Assembly (NCBI RefSeq): GCF_034702125.1
Contig: NC_085865.1
Span: forward strand, 44,291,194-44,355,193
Reading direction: 5' to 3'
From: Engraulis encrasicolus
Taxonomy: Eukaryota > Chordata > Actinopteri > Clupeiformes > Engraulidae
Length of the DNA: 64,000 nt
Positions 28,481 to 41,700 of the stretch are shown here, in pieces (the stretch's first letter is position 1; every line of letters begins with the position of its first letter). The notes below the pieces were generated by a model. The model saw only the letters and a program-made list of their open reading frames with translations. It did no database searches and had not been told where the DNA came from. The translations under genes and the position numbers were made by a program.

Positions 28481-28690
28481 GGCAGCTGTGGTCTAATGGT
28501 TATTCAGATGGTCTGGTGAATTGTGATCAAAAGGTTGAAGGTTCGAATTGTATACTAGTAAAAATATGGGTGTTCTGCTCAGTGCCTGAATCCATTGCTG
28601 GAGTACCTAACACCACATTGGCTCCTGGGACTGTGACCAAAATCCTAGACTTAAGTACCGTTGGATAAAAGTATCAGACGAGTGTGATAT
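28481..28690 (+). mobile_element. tRNA-derived SINE
   Basis: An A-box-like GTGGTCTAATGGTTA and B-box-like AAGGTTCGAATTG, correctly spaced, are followed by a body ending TTGGATAAAAGTATCAGA, the common fish SINE tail. Confidence 0.65.
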
Positions 28691-28734
28691 GTGAAGAGAA
28701 AGTCGTGAAAGCCCAACTGGGAAACTCCAACTCC

Positions 28735-28965
28735 CATCGTCATAGTGACACAGCACTTGACAGCACACAGTGCTCATTGCACACAATGAAATTGCATTTA
28801 TGCCTCAATTGTGCAAGGGTCAGCCCCCAATGGCACCCCAAGGGAGCAGTGCGGTGGGACGGTACCATGCTCAGGGTAACCTCAGTCATGGAGGAGGATA
28901 GGGAAGAGCACTGGTTAATTACTCCCCTCAACAACCTGGCGGGTTGGGAGTCGAACCGGCAATAT
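28735..28965 (-). mobile_element. tRNA-derived SINE, antisense
   Basis: CACAGTGCTCATTGCACACAATGAAATTG, AGGGAGCAGTG and GGGTTGGGAGTCGAACCGGCAA are hallmark words of a widespread fish SINE. The tRNA-like B box at the right end reads on the minus strand. A short (AT)n follows at 28,962-28,980. Confidence 0.6.
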
Positions 28966-28999
28966 ATATATATATATATTGGGTGACATACAGTAGCTC

Positions 29000-31140
29000 A
29001 AGGTGACACTTCATCATAGACGTTTTGTGTGCAATCATGAAACTTAAACATGTGCTTGAAATCGATGGTGGAAGTAAATACTGTCTTCACAAAAAGTTGA
29101 CAACAGGCAACACAAATGTTGATAATGCACACCTAAACAGTGTTTGAATTGGGAGCCTGTTGTTCCCCTCCACTGGATATAGGGTCTAGTAAACCTGAGC
29201 AGGGGCCCTGGACTGGAGGCGGAAGTGTCTGGCTGGCTTAGCCTACGGTGCATCCATACAACACATAAATACATGGCCATAAAAAGTCATGTGCCCTAGT
29301 ATTGCTTTGTAGGTTACAGGAAACATCGCTGGAAAAATAGCTGGCAGAGGACAAATTAGAGAGCCAAATGGAATATGGTGCAGAGGTTGGGGTTGCTGTA
29401 ATCTTGCTTACCTTTGTTCTATTTTCGTTTGCTGCTTAAAAATTATAATAATTAGGCTATTATTGTTACGTCAGTAGGCTAGTAATAATAACAAGGTTAA
29501 AAAAGGGGATACTCTGCATCTGTTATGAAGACTATGACCAAAAGATGCATGGGGGGTCCAAATATCTTTATTATTTGATACAGTGGATGGGGCATTGATG
29601 GTGTCAGGGGCCTCTCAAATAGGATTCCATGGTATAATAAATGGAGCACAACCATCATGTAACATAGTAGTATTGTAGCATAGTAGTAGTACTAGTAGCC
29701 TAATAGCCTATAGTAGAAGGGGTGAGGGGGTATTTTCTTAAAAACATCACCTGGACTAGGGGAGGAGGAGGCTATATTTCTCAAAAACAAAAAGTGCAAT
29801 ACGTTTCAGAGGGGGAAAAGTTCTTTTTTTTCACCCAGTGACATGGCATATACAAATCTGCGACTCTTTGAACTATTATATTGGCTATTGCAGGACACTG
29901 CAAATTCTGTCTTTACATACATCCATTTAAACATTACAATACCATTTGCACACCATTACGCAGGGAAATTCATGACACTGTTGCGCAGAGTCTTTCATTA
30001 GGCCTACAGCACGCTATGCGCTAAATGCTTTGCTCTGGTGTTTCTTAGAAGATTGGCTATGGATATCCATCGGCTGTTGCGAAAACGGAAGTAAATTTTA
30101 TGGTAGCCTACCACACACCCTTCACTTGCCTACCTTGTGAAGAAGACAGAAAGTAACATGAACCCTATTTCGATACAGTAGCCAATTATCACGTGGTGCG
30201 CCAGGAAGGAATCTGGCTTTGATGTTAAAGTCACCAACTTTAATAAAGTAGACATAGCCTATATTTCGCACGGTTACACTCTCCCAACAAGCCAGAAACC
30301 GTGTGATTATTTTTAGCCATGACTTGCACTTAGTTTGAATAGGAAGCGGATATTTCTTACCTTTGTTACGGCCTACGTGCATGAATCCACCCGGGTTATG
30401 TCAGGATAGGATATAAGTTCTATTTTCAAGCCTTCGAGACAGTGTACGGCAGATTGACTGGTGCAAATATGTAGCCAACAATTCATTCAGCCACACATTT
30501 GCGGGCGCGAGGGGGCCTGTCATTAGATCGATTTACTAAACAAACTGAAAGTTGGGTGGGGATGTTAAACAGTAACCAGCCTCAATAAAAAAGCAAAAGA
30601 AACGCATCGCTCGCCATTTGTTTGTTGCTTCATATGCCATGCGCCGGAGTCACTGCCAGAAATGAAGTTGTCTAGGCCTATCCGACTTCATTTCTTTAAA
30701 AATCCAGGTGTTTAGTTCTTTACATTTGGAAATATATGTGACATGATAAATTAATTATTCATTATCATTCAGGCGTATGTAATCACACAATAGAGTGTTT
30801 TATGCGAGTGCATATCATATTTTATGCCAGAGTCCGCAGTAAAAAACTATTTCAGTTTTTACAAGTATGTACTTCTTTTTCCAACAGAATTGATTTTGAC
30901 TCCATTTTCATTTTGCACGCTAGATGGCGCGCGTGTTACGTTTAATGAGAAGGCCCTCCTGCAGTAGGCATAATAACCAACATTGGCAAGTTTTCTAGTG
31001 TAACAATGCTACCTTCTTTTAAAAAGTTTGGTAAGTAGAACATATGGCAATGCTATTTTAGAGGATTCTAACCAATAAAAAAGCTTAGGCCTACCCTATT
31101 GGCATGTTAAAGGAAATAGCCTACTGCTACTTAAATAAAC
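29000..31140. other. Intergenic, between hnf4g and transposon
   Basis: No gene recognised. One minus-strand ATG exon-like segment (30,361-30,382) ends at a good donor AAAG|GTAAGAAA, but joined to the hnf4g acceptor near 26,800 it stops after three codons. At most it could be a 5' UTR exon. Confidence 0.3.
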
Positions 31141-31156
31141 TAGAGTGGTATACATA

Positions 31157-31775
<619 letters not shown>

Positions 31776-32169
31776 GTTTTTAAGTCATCACAGTAATGTT
31801 GTGTCCCTTTGGACGCCCAGGAGAAATTGTGCTATTTCACTCCTGTCCAGATGGTGGCGGTAATGCGCGAAATACTTGGCTTATAAATGCAGAAGAAGAA
31901 CAACAACAACAACTTCAGGAAAGAAAAGAGGGAAAATGCAAGACCAATAACAACTTCAAACAACAATAATAGTAAAAGAGGAAAGATGCCAGTTTAAAAG
32001 TGACATTTACTTACGACCAATTACCATTGCTTCTAACATCTGCAGTCGCCAGTTGTTACGGCCCAAGATAGTATTTTACACCGGTCAAAGTTGACTAGAG
32101 ATGATGGGGGAGTCTGTGATGCAATATACTAATGACAGTTTCTATGTGCGTGTGTCTTTTTCCCCCCAG

Positions 32170-33358
32170 ACGTGACAATTTCACTCCAACTCCTAATACC
32201 AGGATCTGCGGGTGGCATTTCCCGAATGGAAAGGCAGCCGGACCCACAAGATTTGCATGGAACGAGGGAAAGGCTTTTCAGTCCATTGAACAGCCATCCA
32301 AACGACTGAAGACACTCCCTGTCACTGAGGAAGAGGAAGACGAGGCAGAGGCAGGTTCATGCCACCTTGAAGTTCAACGATCAACCGAATTGTTGCAAAT
32401 GGAGAATGCCCAACTGAAAGAAGAAAATTTAAGATTGCATGCACAACTACAGAATCATAAGCAAACATTTTCTTTCGACCAAATATCCTCTGTGCCCCGC
32501 AAAGTCATTTATTACACAGGCATGCCTGATGCTGCCACAGTTTTCTTTCTATATGCCCTTCTTTCCAAATTTCCCCTCAAGTATCACTATGATTGGACTG
32601 TCCAAAGTATGCCACTAATTGATCAATTGCTGTTAACTCTGATGAAGCTCCGGCTGAATTGTGGGATCGAAGACCTCTCCACCAGATTTAACTGCAGTCG
32701 AACCACAGTCACCAATATTTTTATGACCATCTCCAGTGCCCTTTATGACATCTTGTACGTTGGAATGATGGAAAACAACATCCCTTCCCGTTTCAAAAAC
32801 CAAACCTCCCTGCCAGAGTGCTTCCTCCCATTCCCCAACTGCCGTATTGTGCTTGACTGCACTGAAGTGGCTGTCTGCAACACCGAAAGCCTTGAGGACC
32901 AAAGTAAGCTGTACAGCCATTACAAAGGATGCACCACACTTAAGGCTCTGGTCGGTGTGGCGCCCAATGGAGTTATCACGTTTGTTAGTGAACTGTATGG
33001 TGGGAGCATATCCGACAAAGCCATAACAGCTGACAGTGGAGTGCTGGAACAACTTGTTCCAGGGGACATGGTGATGGCTGACAAGGGCTTCACCATCCGC
33101 GACATTTTGCCCGAAGGTGTTTCCCTCAACATCCCCACATTCCTTGTCGATGGACAGTTCACATTGCAGGAAGTTCAGTATAATAGACTGATTGCCAGTG
33201 CCAGAGTCCATGTGGAACGTTCTATTCAGCGCCTGAAAACATTTCGGATTTTAAAAGAGATCCCACATCAGTACAAGAAACATGGAAACAAGATCTGGAA
33301 AGTGTGTGTGTGCTTGATGAACTTACAGACACCCATCCTGAGGGAAGTAGATGTCTGA
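32170..33358 (+). CDS. THAP/DDE_Tnp_4-type transposase (5' exon not found)
   Basis: DNA transposase. The exon begins at acceptor TTTTTCCCCCCAG (32,169) and runs uninterrupted to TGA. The N-terminal part, RRDNFTPTPNTRICGWHF, is the second half of a THAP zinc-binding domain. The first half with its CxxC must lie in an upstream exon that I cannot find. A Glu-rich stretch and a leucine-heptad coiled coil (TELLQMENAQLKEENLRL) follow. The catalytic domain shows IVLDCTEVAV (Asp at 32,855), VMADKGF (Asp at 33,080) and HVERSIQRLK (Glu at 33,215), the DDE triad spacing of the IS5/Harbinger/ISL2EU superfamily. AATAAA lies at 33,405. The catalytic ORF looks intact, so the insertion may be fairly young, but without the THAP N terminus it may not bind DNA. 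Confidence 0.88.
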
Positions 33359-33679
33359 TCTTACCAGTCATCATAAATAATCAGTTATCATAATATTGTA
33401 TATAAATAAATGTTATAGTATGTCTTAATTTGTGTTTGTCTTTTGCATTATATTCACACAGTAATATTGTTTAATGTAGAATGAATATCTAAGATAAGTA
33501 CTTGGGCATTCCAGCGGCGCAGGTGTTGGACAAAACAAGATAACTTTAAGGAAATAATTCAGTTAATGTACCATGAAGTATTTTGGAGCATAGAACAGTG
33601 TTAAGTACTTGGGCATTCAAGTCCAATCTCACACACATCCACATTCTTTTTTGTTGGTTGGGTGCAGGTTCAAAATGTG

Positions 33680-33852
33680 AAGTACTTGTAAGGTAATGAA
33701 AGAACTGCACACTGATAAGCTCCCATTTACACCATTTTTATTCCGAAACATCACTGGAATAAAAAAATAGTAAGAGTAAATGGGAGAAGAGTAAATAAAA
33801 GAGTAAATGGGAGCTCACGGTGTGCGGTTCTTTCATTACCTTGCAAGTACTT
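33680..33852. mobile_element. Hairpin MITE inside the transposon
   Basis: AAGTACTTGTAAGGTAATGA...CTCCCATTTAC pairs with GTAAATGGGAGC...TCATTACCTTGCAAGTACTT. The arms are about 60 bp with a loop of about 50 bp. It has no ORF. Confidence 0.75.
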
Positions 33853-34011
33853 GGACATTCCCTTTGTAAGGCTAGATGCAAGATGAGACAACTTCCTAAA
33901 GACACATGCTGTGTCCAGTGTAAATTCAATGCTGACTTTCATAACCCCTGATTTCAGAATGTGTAAAAAAAATATGACACATATCAGTAAATAAGTTCAA
34001 TAAGTTAACAT

Positions 34012-36710
34012 TTATTTGTTATTGAAGAGAGCACGGGGCAGAAAATGGTCCTTGTAAAAATTTTCCAGGACCTTAAGATTGCTGACCCAGGCTGGGTCTT
34101 TTTTAATCTCTACAATGGCCATGTCCTGAGTTGTCCATACAACTAGATGACAGGTGGTAGCCTCTGTCAGGTGCAGGTTGCCCTGAATCTGATGCCAGTA
34201 GTTGTGGGTGTTCTTCAACCTAAATAGCCCGGTGACTTGGTCCACGTACAGGTAAAAGTCCTTTGCCTCTGCTGCCTGAGCGATTGTTTTCTCTCTGGCA
34301 GAATATGGGCATTTCACCTCCACAAGGTAATTGCTGGACAGTAGAAGTCCATCTGGGGAGGCCCCAAGCAGCCCACTGTCAGACAGGAACAGTCCCTTCT
34401 CCAGGATGGTCTCCCCACTTTGTTCCATGAACTTCTTTTTGGCCTCTTTCTCGTGCACGATTCCCCAATCACATGCCTGGGGACAGAGAATGAAACACAA
34501 GTGTAAGAATCAAAAGCAAATAAATAGCAAAGTAGCCTAGTAAATGGTAGCCTAGTAAATGGCTAAAACATTACACGGTGTGTTCGCTACTCACACGAGC
34601 TCCTTGTTTGGGGTTGTATTCTCCCAGCAGTGTCTTGAACAATGAAGGTGGGAAAGACTGTCTTCTGACTGCAGACAAAACCAAACCAAAGTTGCTCGCT
34701 GTGATCCTCTTCTTGCGATATGCTGCCCTGTTACAGAGAAAGCCATTTTAGTTGACACATAGATGATTAAGGAAATACGACACAAAACTCATGTCAATCC
34801 AAATGGCAACTTTCTGACCCAAGCAGAATAATTGTAAGTGTCGATTACATTTACATTATTTGTTTGTGTTTAAAGTCAAAAAGTTACCATTTCAAAATGA
34901 ATTGAGTCTCATGTCTGTGAGCAGCTTTTTCTACAATATCAAATAACTGAATAAACATCCTCCAACATTGGCGCTGTGTTGCCCATGTGTACTTACCATA
35001 ATGCATTGCTCGTCTGCCCAACTGTGGCCCTCTCGATGGCTTCTTTTTGTTGCTGGCTGACAGCAAGAGACGTCATGATGAAGTCCTCTTTGTCTTGAGC
35101 ATCGCTGTACTCCTGACTGGCCAGTATCCCATCAAATAGTTTCTCTGGTAGGGATGGGTCAAATTCCTGCCCCAACAATTATCAAGGGAAAAAACAGACT
35201 TATGCATAGAACAATATGGCACACAAATTGGTTACACAGCACAGGCAAAAAGTATATCTAAAATAAATGCAAGGAGTGTTTGTGCCCTCTGGTTTGGCCG
35301 TCATTCTGAAGTGAGGAGGAAATAGTCAGTGTGGATTTGTCATTGTAGAAATGAATTTGTTCAGCTATTCACTACGATTGCAGCTTTGACATGAGAAGTT
35401 GTAAATGCTAACTGTGTACAGTAGGCCTCAGTAATCTGGTAGCCTATCGTACAGTATTATTTTGGATTTCCAAGTGTTAGATTATTATTGTCATTGTCAG
35501 GTATTTTGGTTATCACGACACTCCTAGTCGAGAGAATGTATAGACCTTGGGATGATTATAACAATACATCAAAAATATAAAAAACAGAAAGCATACCTGA
35601 TGTATTTCTGGGGCTAAAATAAAGCCCAGACCTGTGAAACGCCCAAATTGCGCCAAAGACTGCCTTGTCCAGCCTTTGTCTTCTTCGGTCACTGGGCGCT
35701 TAATTCCAGCTGAAATAAATGCATAAAATATAATTCAATTTAATATGTAAAGAAAATGTAGGTCCATGTAGGTTCAACATCAAAGCAGAAAGCATGGATA
35801 ACTGGTGATAAATATTTTGTGGTTGTGAGTCATTATTCCAAGTAGGCTGGGCTACTAACCTTTTGATGTCGAAGGTGCCATCACAGACAGCCTCTTGGCC
35901 ACAACGTCCTCTGTTTTGGGTGCTGTAGGCCTTCTCCACACACACACTCCACATCCGTCCGGGTCATGTTCTTCTCCGCCCAAATGAGGAGGGCTGCAAT
36001 GTGGTGGCACTTGGCTAGACCAACAGCACATGTACACCTGCTGTCCGTCACCTCCTGATCCTCTACATGCACCTAGATGAACACAACTTTTCTTAGTCCA
36101 AAGCCAGGCTCTAAATTAACACCAGCCAAATGCTGGTGAAAAGTCACTTTGGCTGGAAAAACGTACCAGCCATTTTTACCCATCAGTGAGTGTGTGTAGG
36201 CTATGGCAAGAATAACATACTTTCAACATTTTGGCAGGTGATAAAAAAAAAATAGAGCCATGGTCGTAGGCATACAAGAACATAACATAACATAAATCGC
36301 CGCTGAGGGAACAGCTTGAGCACTTTGATATTTAAGTTTAGACGACCACTAGATAGCGCCACTGTACCAACTAGCACTCTGTGGATAGACAACCATTTCT
36401 CACCGATAACAAACCATGTTGCTTAACTGACATAGATTGAACATATTTCACATAGTAAACGTCAACAGTTATATCGGTTTTCAAGTCGACACCCACATAT
36501 TTAGCTAATGTTTCGCCTCACCTCCACCTCATATTCTTTTTTCTTCATAGACGCCTGCACTTTTCCTTTCAAGCTGCCACCTGACATAACATTGACACTA
36601 ATCACTCTATTTGAGTTGTAGGAGTTCAGTCCCTTTTTAACTGACTTCGGATGGCTGGCGAAATACGAAGTCACGGTGAAAAATGTGACTGGCTCCTTAG
36701 CAGTAGACAT
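34012..36710 (-). pseudogene. SWIM zinc finger + YqaJ exonuclease of ISL2EU, frameshifted
   Basis: Six exons (minus strand): 36710-36522, 36072-35860, 35709-35597, 35166-34997, 34727-34595, 34476-34012, all GT-AG. Phases agree except for exon 2, which carries 2 extra bases. Exon 2 holds a SWIM motif (CTC...KCHHI: CxC then CxH). The last three exons form a YqaJ/lambda-Exo-like nuclease with LGASPDGLL and LVEVKCPYS, the acidic and Glu-x-Lys metal-binding residues, then YWHQIQGNLHLT. The break lies in exon 2 near 35,939-35,949, where a TG tract has one extra unit and a TGA follows about 60 bp on; the +2 frame carries the expected C-terminal part. Without the break the product would be about 426 aa. 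The stop codon lies within an AATAAA (34,011-34,016). Confidence 0.85.
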
Positions 36711-36719
36711 TTTCGTATA

Positions 36720-37040
36720 GCAATCACTAGATATTACCTGTCGTTAACGTTCACTGTGTTTAGAATTTCTGTTTATGTTCCCGCCGGCGGCTAACGTTAG
36801 CACAAACAGCACTGGGTCCTTTTTGCTGGTCGCACTTTCATGGAGTTTATTGAATGAGATATACAGGTCTGATCGACTTACTTTAAAATGCAGATGAATC
36901 CGCGTGGTTTCGTCTTTTCAACGATGTGTTCCGTGTCTTCGTAACCTTAGCAGGCGTTTTACAATCCAACCGTGAACATTGGCTGTTATCATTACAGTAT
37001 ACATTGGGAGCTGGGGATTTGGATCCGTGACGTCACACTT
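36720..37040 (-). promoter_or_regulatory. Likely promoter / 5' end of the YqaJ-type gene
   Basis: CpG-containing region with CCGCCGGCGGC (36,781) and a CRE-like GTGACGTCAC (37,027-37,036) upstream of the minus-strand start codon. No TATA box is evident. The TSS is not determined. Confidence 0.35.
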
Positions 37041-37147
37041 GCCAACCCTATTGCGCTGCACACGGCTGCTATAACCTGCGTAATAATACGACTAAAGAAC
37101 GAGGCATAACATTTCATAGGTAAGATTTTATGAAATGGTATGTTGTT

Positions 37148-37272
37148 TGTGTTAACCAAGCAGGGTTACAATAGACTAACAATGTAACAATGTGTTCACC
37201 AAGCAGGGTTACAATTTAACAATGTAATGTAACAATGTGTTCACCAAGCAGGGTTATAATGTAACAATGTAA
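37148..37272. repeat. Tandem repeat, about 48-bp unit
   Basis: Three copies of AACCAAGCAGGGTTACAAT...AACAATGTAACAATGTGTTC with small internal deletions. It lies just beyond the likely right end of the ISL2EU element and could be its subterminal repeat. Confidence 0.8.
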
Positions 37273-38272
37273 CACACAGCACTCTGTGTTGACCACCACA
37301 AGACAGATTTTGAAGCCTGTGCCAGCGCGAGTAGGCATTCGCCTCATTGTCATTTTGATGAACACAACCAACAATGAAAATGCACGTTGGAAATGTGGTA
37401 AAATCAACATGGTTGTCTATGTTTGTGGAGAACTGTTCGACAATCTGGCTGCAGGCTAATTTCATCCAAATGAGAAGTGTAAAGCAGACAGAGAAATATT
37501 CACTCATTGTTTAACAGTATCTCTGTATATAGATCTATGCCCACATTTTAAACTATTCTAATAATTAATTTGCTTATTCTTGCATATTTTGCACTTCCAG
37601 CTAAAATATGCAGGATTAAAAAAGATTGTAATGAAATCGTCTTTTTTTCAGAAAGTCAAGTAAAGCTTCTTTGCACAAAAAAAGACCTGAAGGGTGCGGA
37701 TTGTCTCGTTTTTATACAGAAATTTCTACTGAATCCTGCACCTTCTAAACAAATGAGCGGTGGCCTATCACAACTTTAGAAAAAAAAGAAAGAAATTCGG
37801 ATCAAATCACATCGAATCAGTCGGAATATGGTAACCTCTGAACTGCATGTCAATGTCCATTACTTGGTTAGGATTCTGCCTGCCATGATGAGGTCTATGG
37901 CAGTGGCATTACATGGAAGTTATGGAAGTCCAGATATGCTTGATACTTTGTTTTTTGGATCTGGTGACCCTTATTTCCCTCTTCATAATACCCCATAGAT
38001 TACAATACAATGTTTTGGTGCTTTGGCGTTATGGACATTCTAACTCACCAGACCTAAATCCCATTGAGAATGTGTGTTGCCAAGAGGAATTTCAGGGACA
38101 ATACACTCAAAAATAAAGAAGACTTGAAAGCAACCGAAAGCTGACAGGTAGTCTGGGTTTCCATAACTCCTGTGAAATGCCACAGACAATCATCCACAGT
38201 CAAGGCATTAAACCAGGCATTAAACCAGGTTTGGTAATAGAAGTGAATGGACATAAATAGGCTACAATAAAA

Positions 38273-38609
38273 TATTTGGTAACACTTTCTATGAAGCCCA
38301 TATCTATAGCGCATTATGAGCATATTTATAACAACTTATAATGCGCATGATAATCATAGACTACACTCATAACGCTTCATGATGGAGTATATCAAGAGTC
38401 ATGAATAGCTATAAATTTAGTTTATAATGCATTATAAATCTTAGGGCTCGTAAATGGTTAGAAACTACACGCAGTGAAGGGGCTTATAATACAGTACATT
38501 ATAACTGTCATTATGCACTATGATTAATTATGATGCGCATTTATAAGTTGTTATAAATGCGCTCATAATGCGCTATAGATATGGGCTTCATAGAAAGTGT
38601 TACCAAATA
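38273..38609. mobile_element. MITE with 75-bp near-perfect inverted repeats
   Basis: The left arm TATTTGGTAACACTTTCTAT and the matching right arm (ATAGAAAGTGTTACCAAATA) are inverted for about 75 bp with very few differences, enclosing about 180 bp built of ATTATAA/TTATAATG words. It is non-coding and recently inserted, judging by arm identity. It sits about 190 bp upstream of the THAP exon. Confidence 0.9.
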
Positions 38610-38799
38610 CACTGTATTTCCATGACATTCTAATGTTTTGGAAAGGAGCTGTAGCTGTAGCTGTTTTCTTCCTCAATAGAACGGATAAAATGTGGATCTG
38701 GTTGTGGGGGCACAGACACCTCTGATGCATCTTGAGCACCTCGCGGGTAACGAGACTTCAAAAATTTGTAAATGTTGGATTAACTTGTTCTGTGCGTAG

Positions 38800-41700
38800 A
38801 TTTCCTAAAGATGAGGAGAGGCGTCAGGCTTGGACTCTGGCAGTGAGGGGAGAAGGCTATGTGGCTAGCTCCAGATCCATGGTCTGCAGTTGCCATTTTC
38901 GTCCTGAGGACTTTGACAGAACAGGGCAGACCGTACGAATTCGAGACGCCGCTGTCCCGTCCATTTTCAAGTTCTCCGAACATATTCCCAAGGTTAACCA
39001 TGACAACTCCATAATGTACCAACCAACATGTTACAATAACACATTGTCAAACAGCAACTCAAGCCATATCCTTTTCTCTAGCCAGAATGTTCTGCATCAA
39101 GTGAGACCTCAAAGACCGGTGAACAGTGTCCAACGTCACAGTCACACTCGCCAGCAAAATGGCCATCTACAGTGAGTATCATTGCCAGTCACAAATTACT
39201 GCATAGACTTGGTGAAAAACCAATGAAGACAACCCCACGACCTAGGCGCTGTTTGCTGTTTTGCTGTTCTAAGCAATTGACTGAAATGCAACAAGTCTTT
39301 CTTACTTGCAGAGACAACACAACAATAATTCATTGATACTTTTCTCTAGCCGCCATGTTCTACATCGAATCCAGATGTGACCCCAAAGGCCGCTGACAAA
39401 TGTCCACCACCACAGTCGTACTCCTCAGCAAAACGGGCAGCCACAGTAAGTTAAAATGACAGTGTAACGGTGAAACAGTGTAGTTGAGTTGGTGTTCTGA
39501 TGTGTGTCTGGATGGTTGAATCATTTATGATATTGGATAACGCAAACAATTGCCTCTGTGAATAGGATTTCAACTGTTAAGTTCAGTGTGTCACTGAAGT
39601 GATTTCACCCCTCATATTTCTGCAGATTTGTAAGTAACATATCTTTTCATGGGACAGTATTAAAGAAATTTCACTTTGACACAAGAAGCCAGCATACAAC
39701 TTGTATAATTGTCCGCTTCAATTTATTGTTCATTTAAAATAGTTCAAAATGCAGCCATAGGTGTCTCAAAATGTTCCCACAAAAGTACCCCTATGTTAAA
39801 ACTCCATAGAGAAGATCATGGTCTGCTTCACTAGTCACGGTACATGTTGACATGCATGATTGTTTTGGTGAAATTCTGCCTCCCATTGTTGACTGCATTC
39901 ATGCAGCCCCAAACCATGTCAGTTTGTGACAGTGCTTGACTGTAAGCATGGGACACTTTTCTTTGTACTACTCACTTGGTTACTTACCACCACACATGCT
40001 AGGCACAATCTAAAGTAAATTTGTTTATCTTAGCCTCATCAGAGACAAACAGACTAAGGTAATGAATTACTGGAACTATATTGTGCGATCTGACACAAGA
40101 TACACAGAAGAAACTACAGAACACTATCTTGTTCTTTATTTTCTCTAGCTGCCGAGTTCCACATCAGGTAGGCCTATGACCTCAAAGACCAGTGAGAAGT
40201 GTCCACCACAACAGTCGCAATCGACAATAACAAAGACGGCTACAGTGAAGCCAGCAACAAAGCCAGCTCCGGTGAGTATTATGGCAATCTAATGTAGTGG
40301 ACTTGGTGACATGATTTGTACCATTATTTGAAGTGTATCTCAGCTGTCACCGGGTGTCCATACTGAACCATGTTCTTCAACGATCTCTGACGAGATGGTG
40401 CATCCTTTGGAGTGACATATTAGGAGCACATCAACATTGACCCACTAATACCTGGGGAGTATTCCAAGAACCTGGCTAAGTAGTGAACCAGGTTAAATTA
40501 ACCTTTTAGGTACTGGTAAATCATGTAATAGAAGAGCCTGGAGTCTTCATTTTCTTAGCTAAATGACACGTGTGGACTATCTATTAGGAGGTTTACCACT
40601 TCCTGTAGGTTGACTTAGCCAGGTTCATCATGTTTATCTTGTTCTTGGAATAGTACTCTGGTTGCGTTGGTTCTATTGATGTAAGTGAGTAGAGAAGAAA
40701 GGGAGAGGGGCAGAGGTAGGGAGAGTGCAGATATCAATAAGGCAACATTGAAGTGCTTCTGTTATAAGGTGTTTTTAGGACATTCGTTGTTTTTATTTGC
40801 AAAGAAAATTGCCATGATTGAATCGGAGTTACTACGCATGGGTTGTGTAATCACTCACGGAAAACTGATTCAAATAGGTGAAACATGGCAAAGCTTGGCC
40901 ACTGCTAACTTAACCCATTTTAGCGGCAGCCCTTTTTGGGAAAAGGTGCCCTCTGCCTATTAAAACCTAAATATCTCAGCCTCCAAAGCACATAAAAACA
41001 TGAAATGCGTTGCATTTAAAACCTGGGACCCCCATTTCGCATTAGAATGTGTTCATTCATCTCTTACCTACTCACATTTTTAAGAATTATTAAGAGCCTG
41101 AATGCAGCATATGTCGCTAAAAATGAGCAAAGTAATGCCGCATGCCAGACTGACCGAAAACACGCAGAGATCAGAGAGGTATATATATACTCATTCAGTA
41201 TAGTAGGGAAATTCGGTCGACAGTTCAGGTACAGTTGTGGAAAACTTGTGAATGTAATGCCACAATTTATTAGGCCTGAAGACTGTATCTTCCTCTACTA
41301 AGTAATTGACATTTGAAATGCAAGTGTTTCTTACTTGGAGAGAAGAGGATACAGAACAATAATGAACTTGTATTTTCATCTAGCTACCAAGTTCCACATC
41401 AAGTGTGACCTCGAAGACCGTTAATCAGTGTCCATCAACACAGTCATACTCATCCGCAAAACAGCCTGAACAGCATCCAGCCTCAGTGAGTATATTCACG
41501 GGGAAAGGACTTTGGCATATTGTATTGTATATTGTCAGTGAGTATAACAATGGAATCAGGGCTGCTCTTAATGAACTTTTTCAGCAAAATCATTAATCTT
41601 ATAGCCAACCACACACTCACTAATGGGTGAAAGTGGCTAGTATGTTGTTCTTTTCTACAAGCTAAACTGAAATGTCACCAGCATTTGGCCAGTTGGCTGG

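Larger units (their letters stand above)
32170..36710. mobile_element. ISL2EU-type DNA transposon (minimum extent)
   Basis: A plus-strand DDE transposase with a THAP half-domain converges on a minus-strand multi-exon gene with SWIM and YqaJ nuclease domains. Eukaryotic ISL2EU (IS4EU-like) transposons are known for combining a transposase with a YqaJ-type nuclease. Three copies of AAGTACTTGGGCATT-like words (33,497, 33,602, 33,845) and a hairpin insertion lie between the genes. I could not identify terminal inverted repeats or target-site duplications; the real ends are probably near 31.8 kb and 37.1 kb. Confidence 0.75.

Noticed and set aside
30361..30382. Alternative hnf4g first coding exon (MHVGRNK with a good donor)
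   Set aside because: Splicing to the acceptor before exon 1 yields an immediate stop; it could be only a 5' UTR exon.
32633..33211. 192-codon antisense ORF under the transposase
   Set aside because: It is the mirror of the well-supported DDE catalytic domain on the plus strand.
37148..37272. CRISPR-like array
   Set aside because: The three direct repeats are imperfect and contiguous without unique spacers, and the context is eukaryotic.
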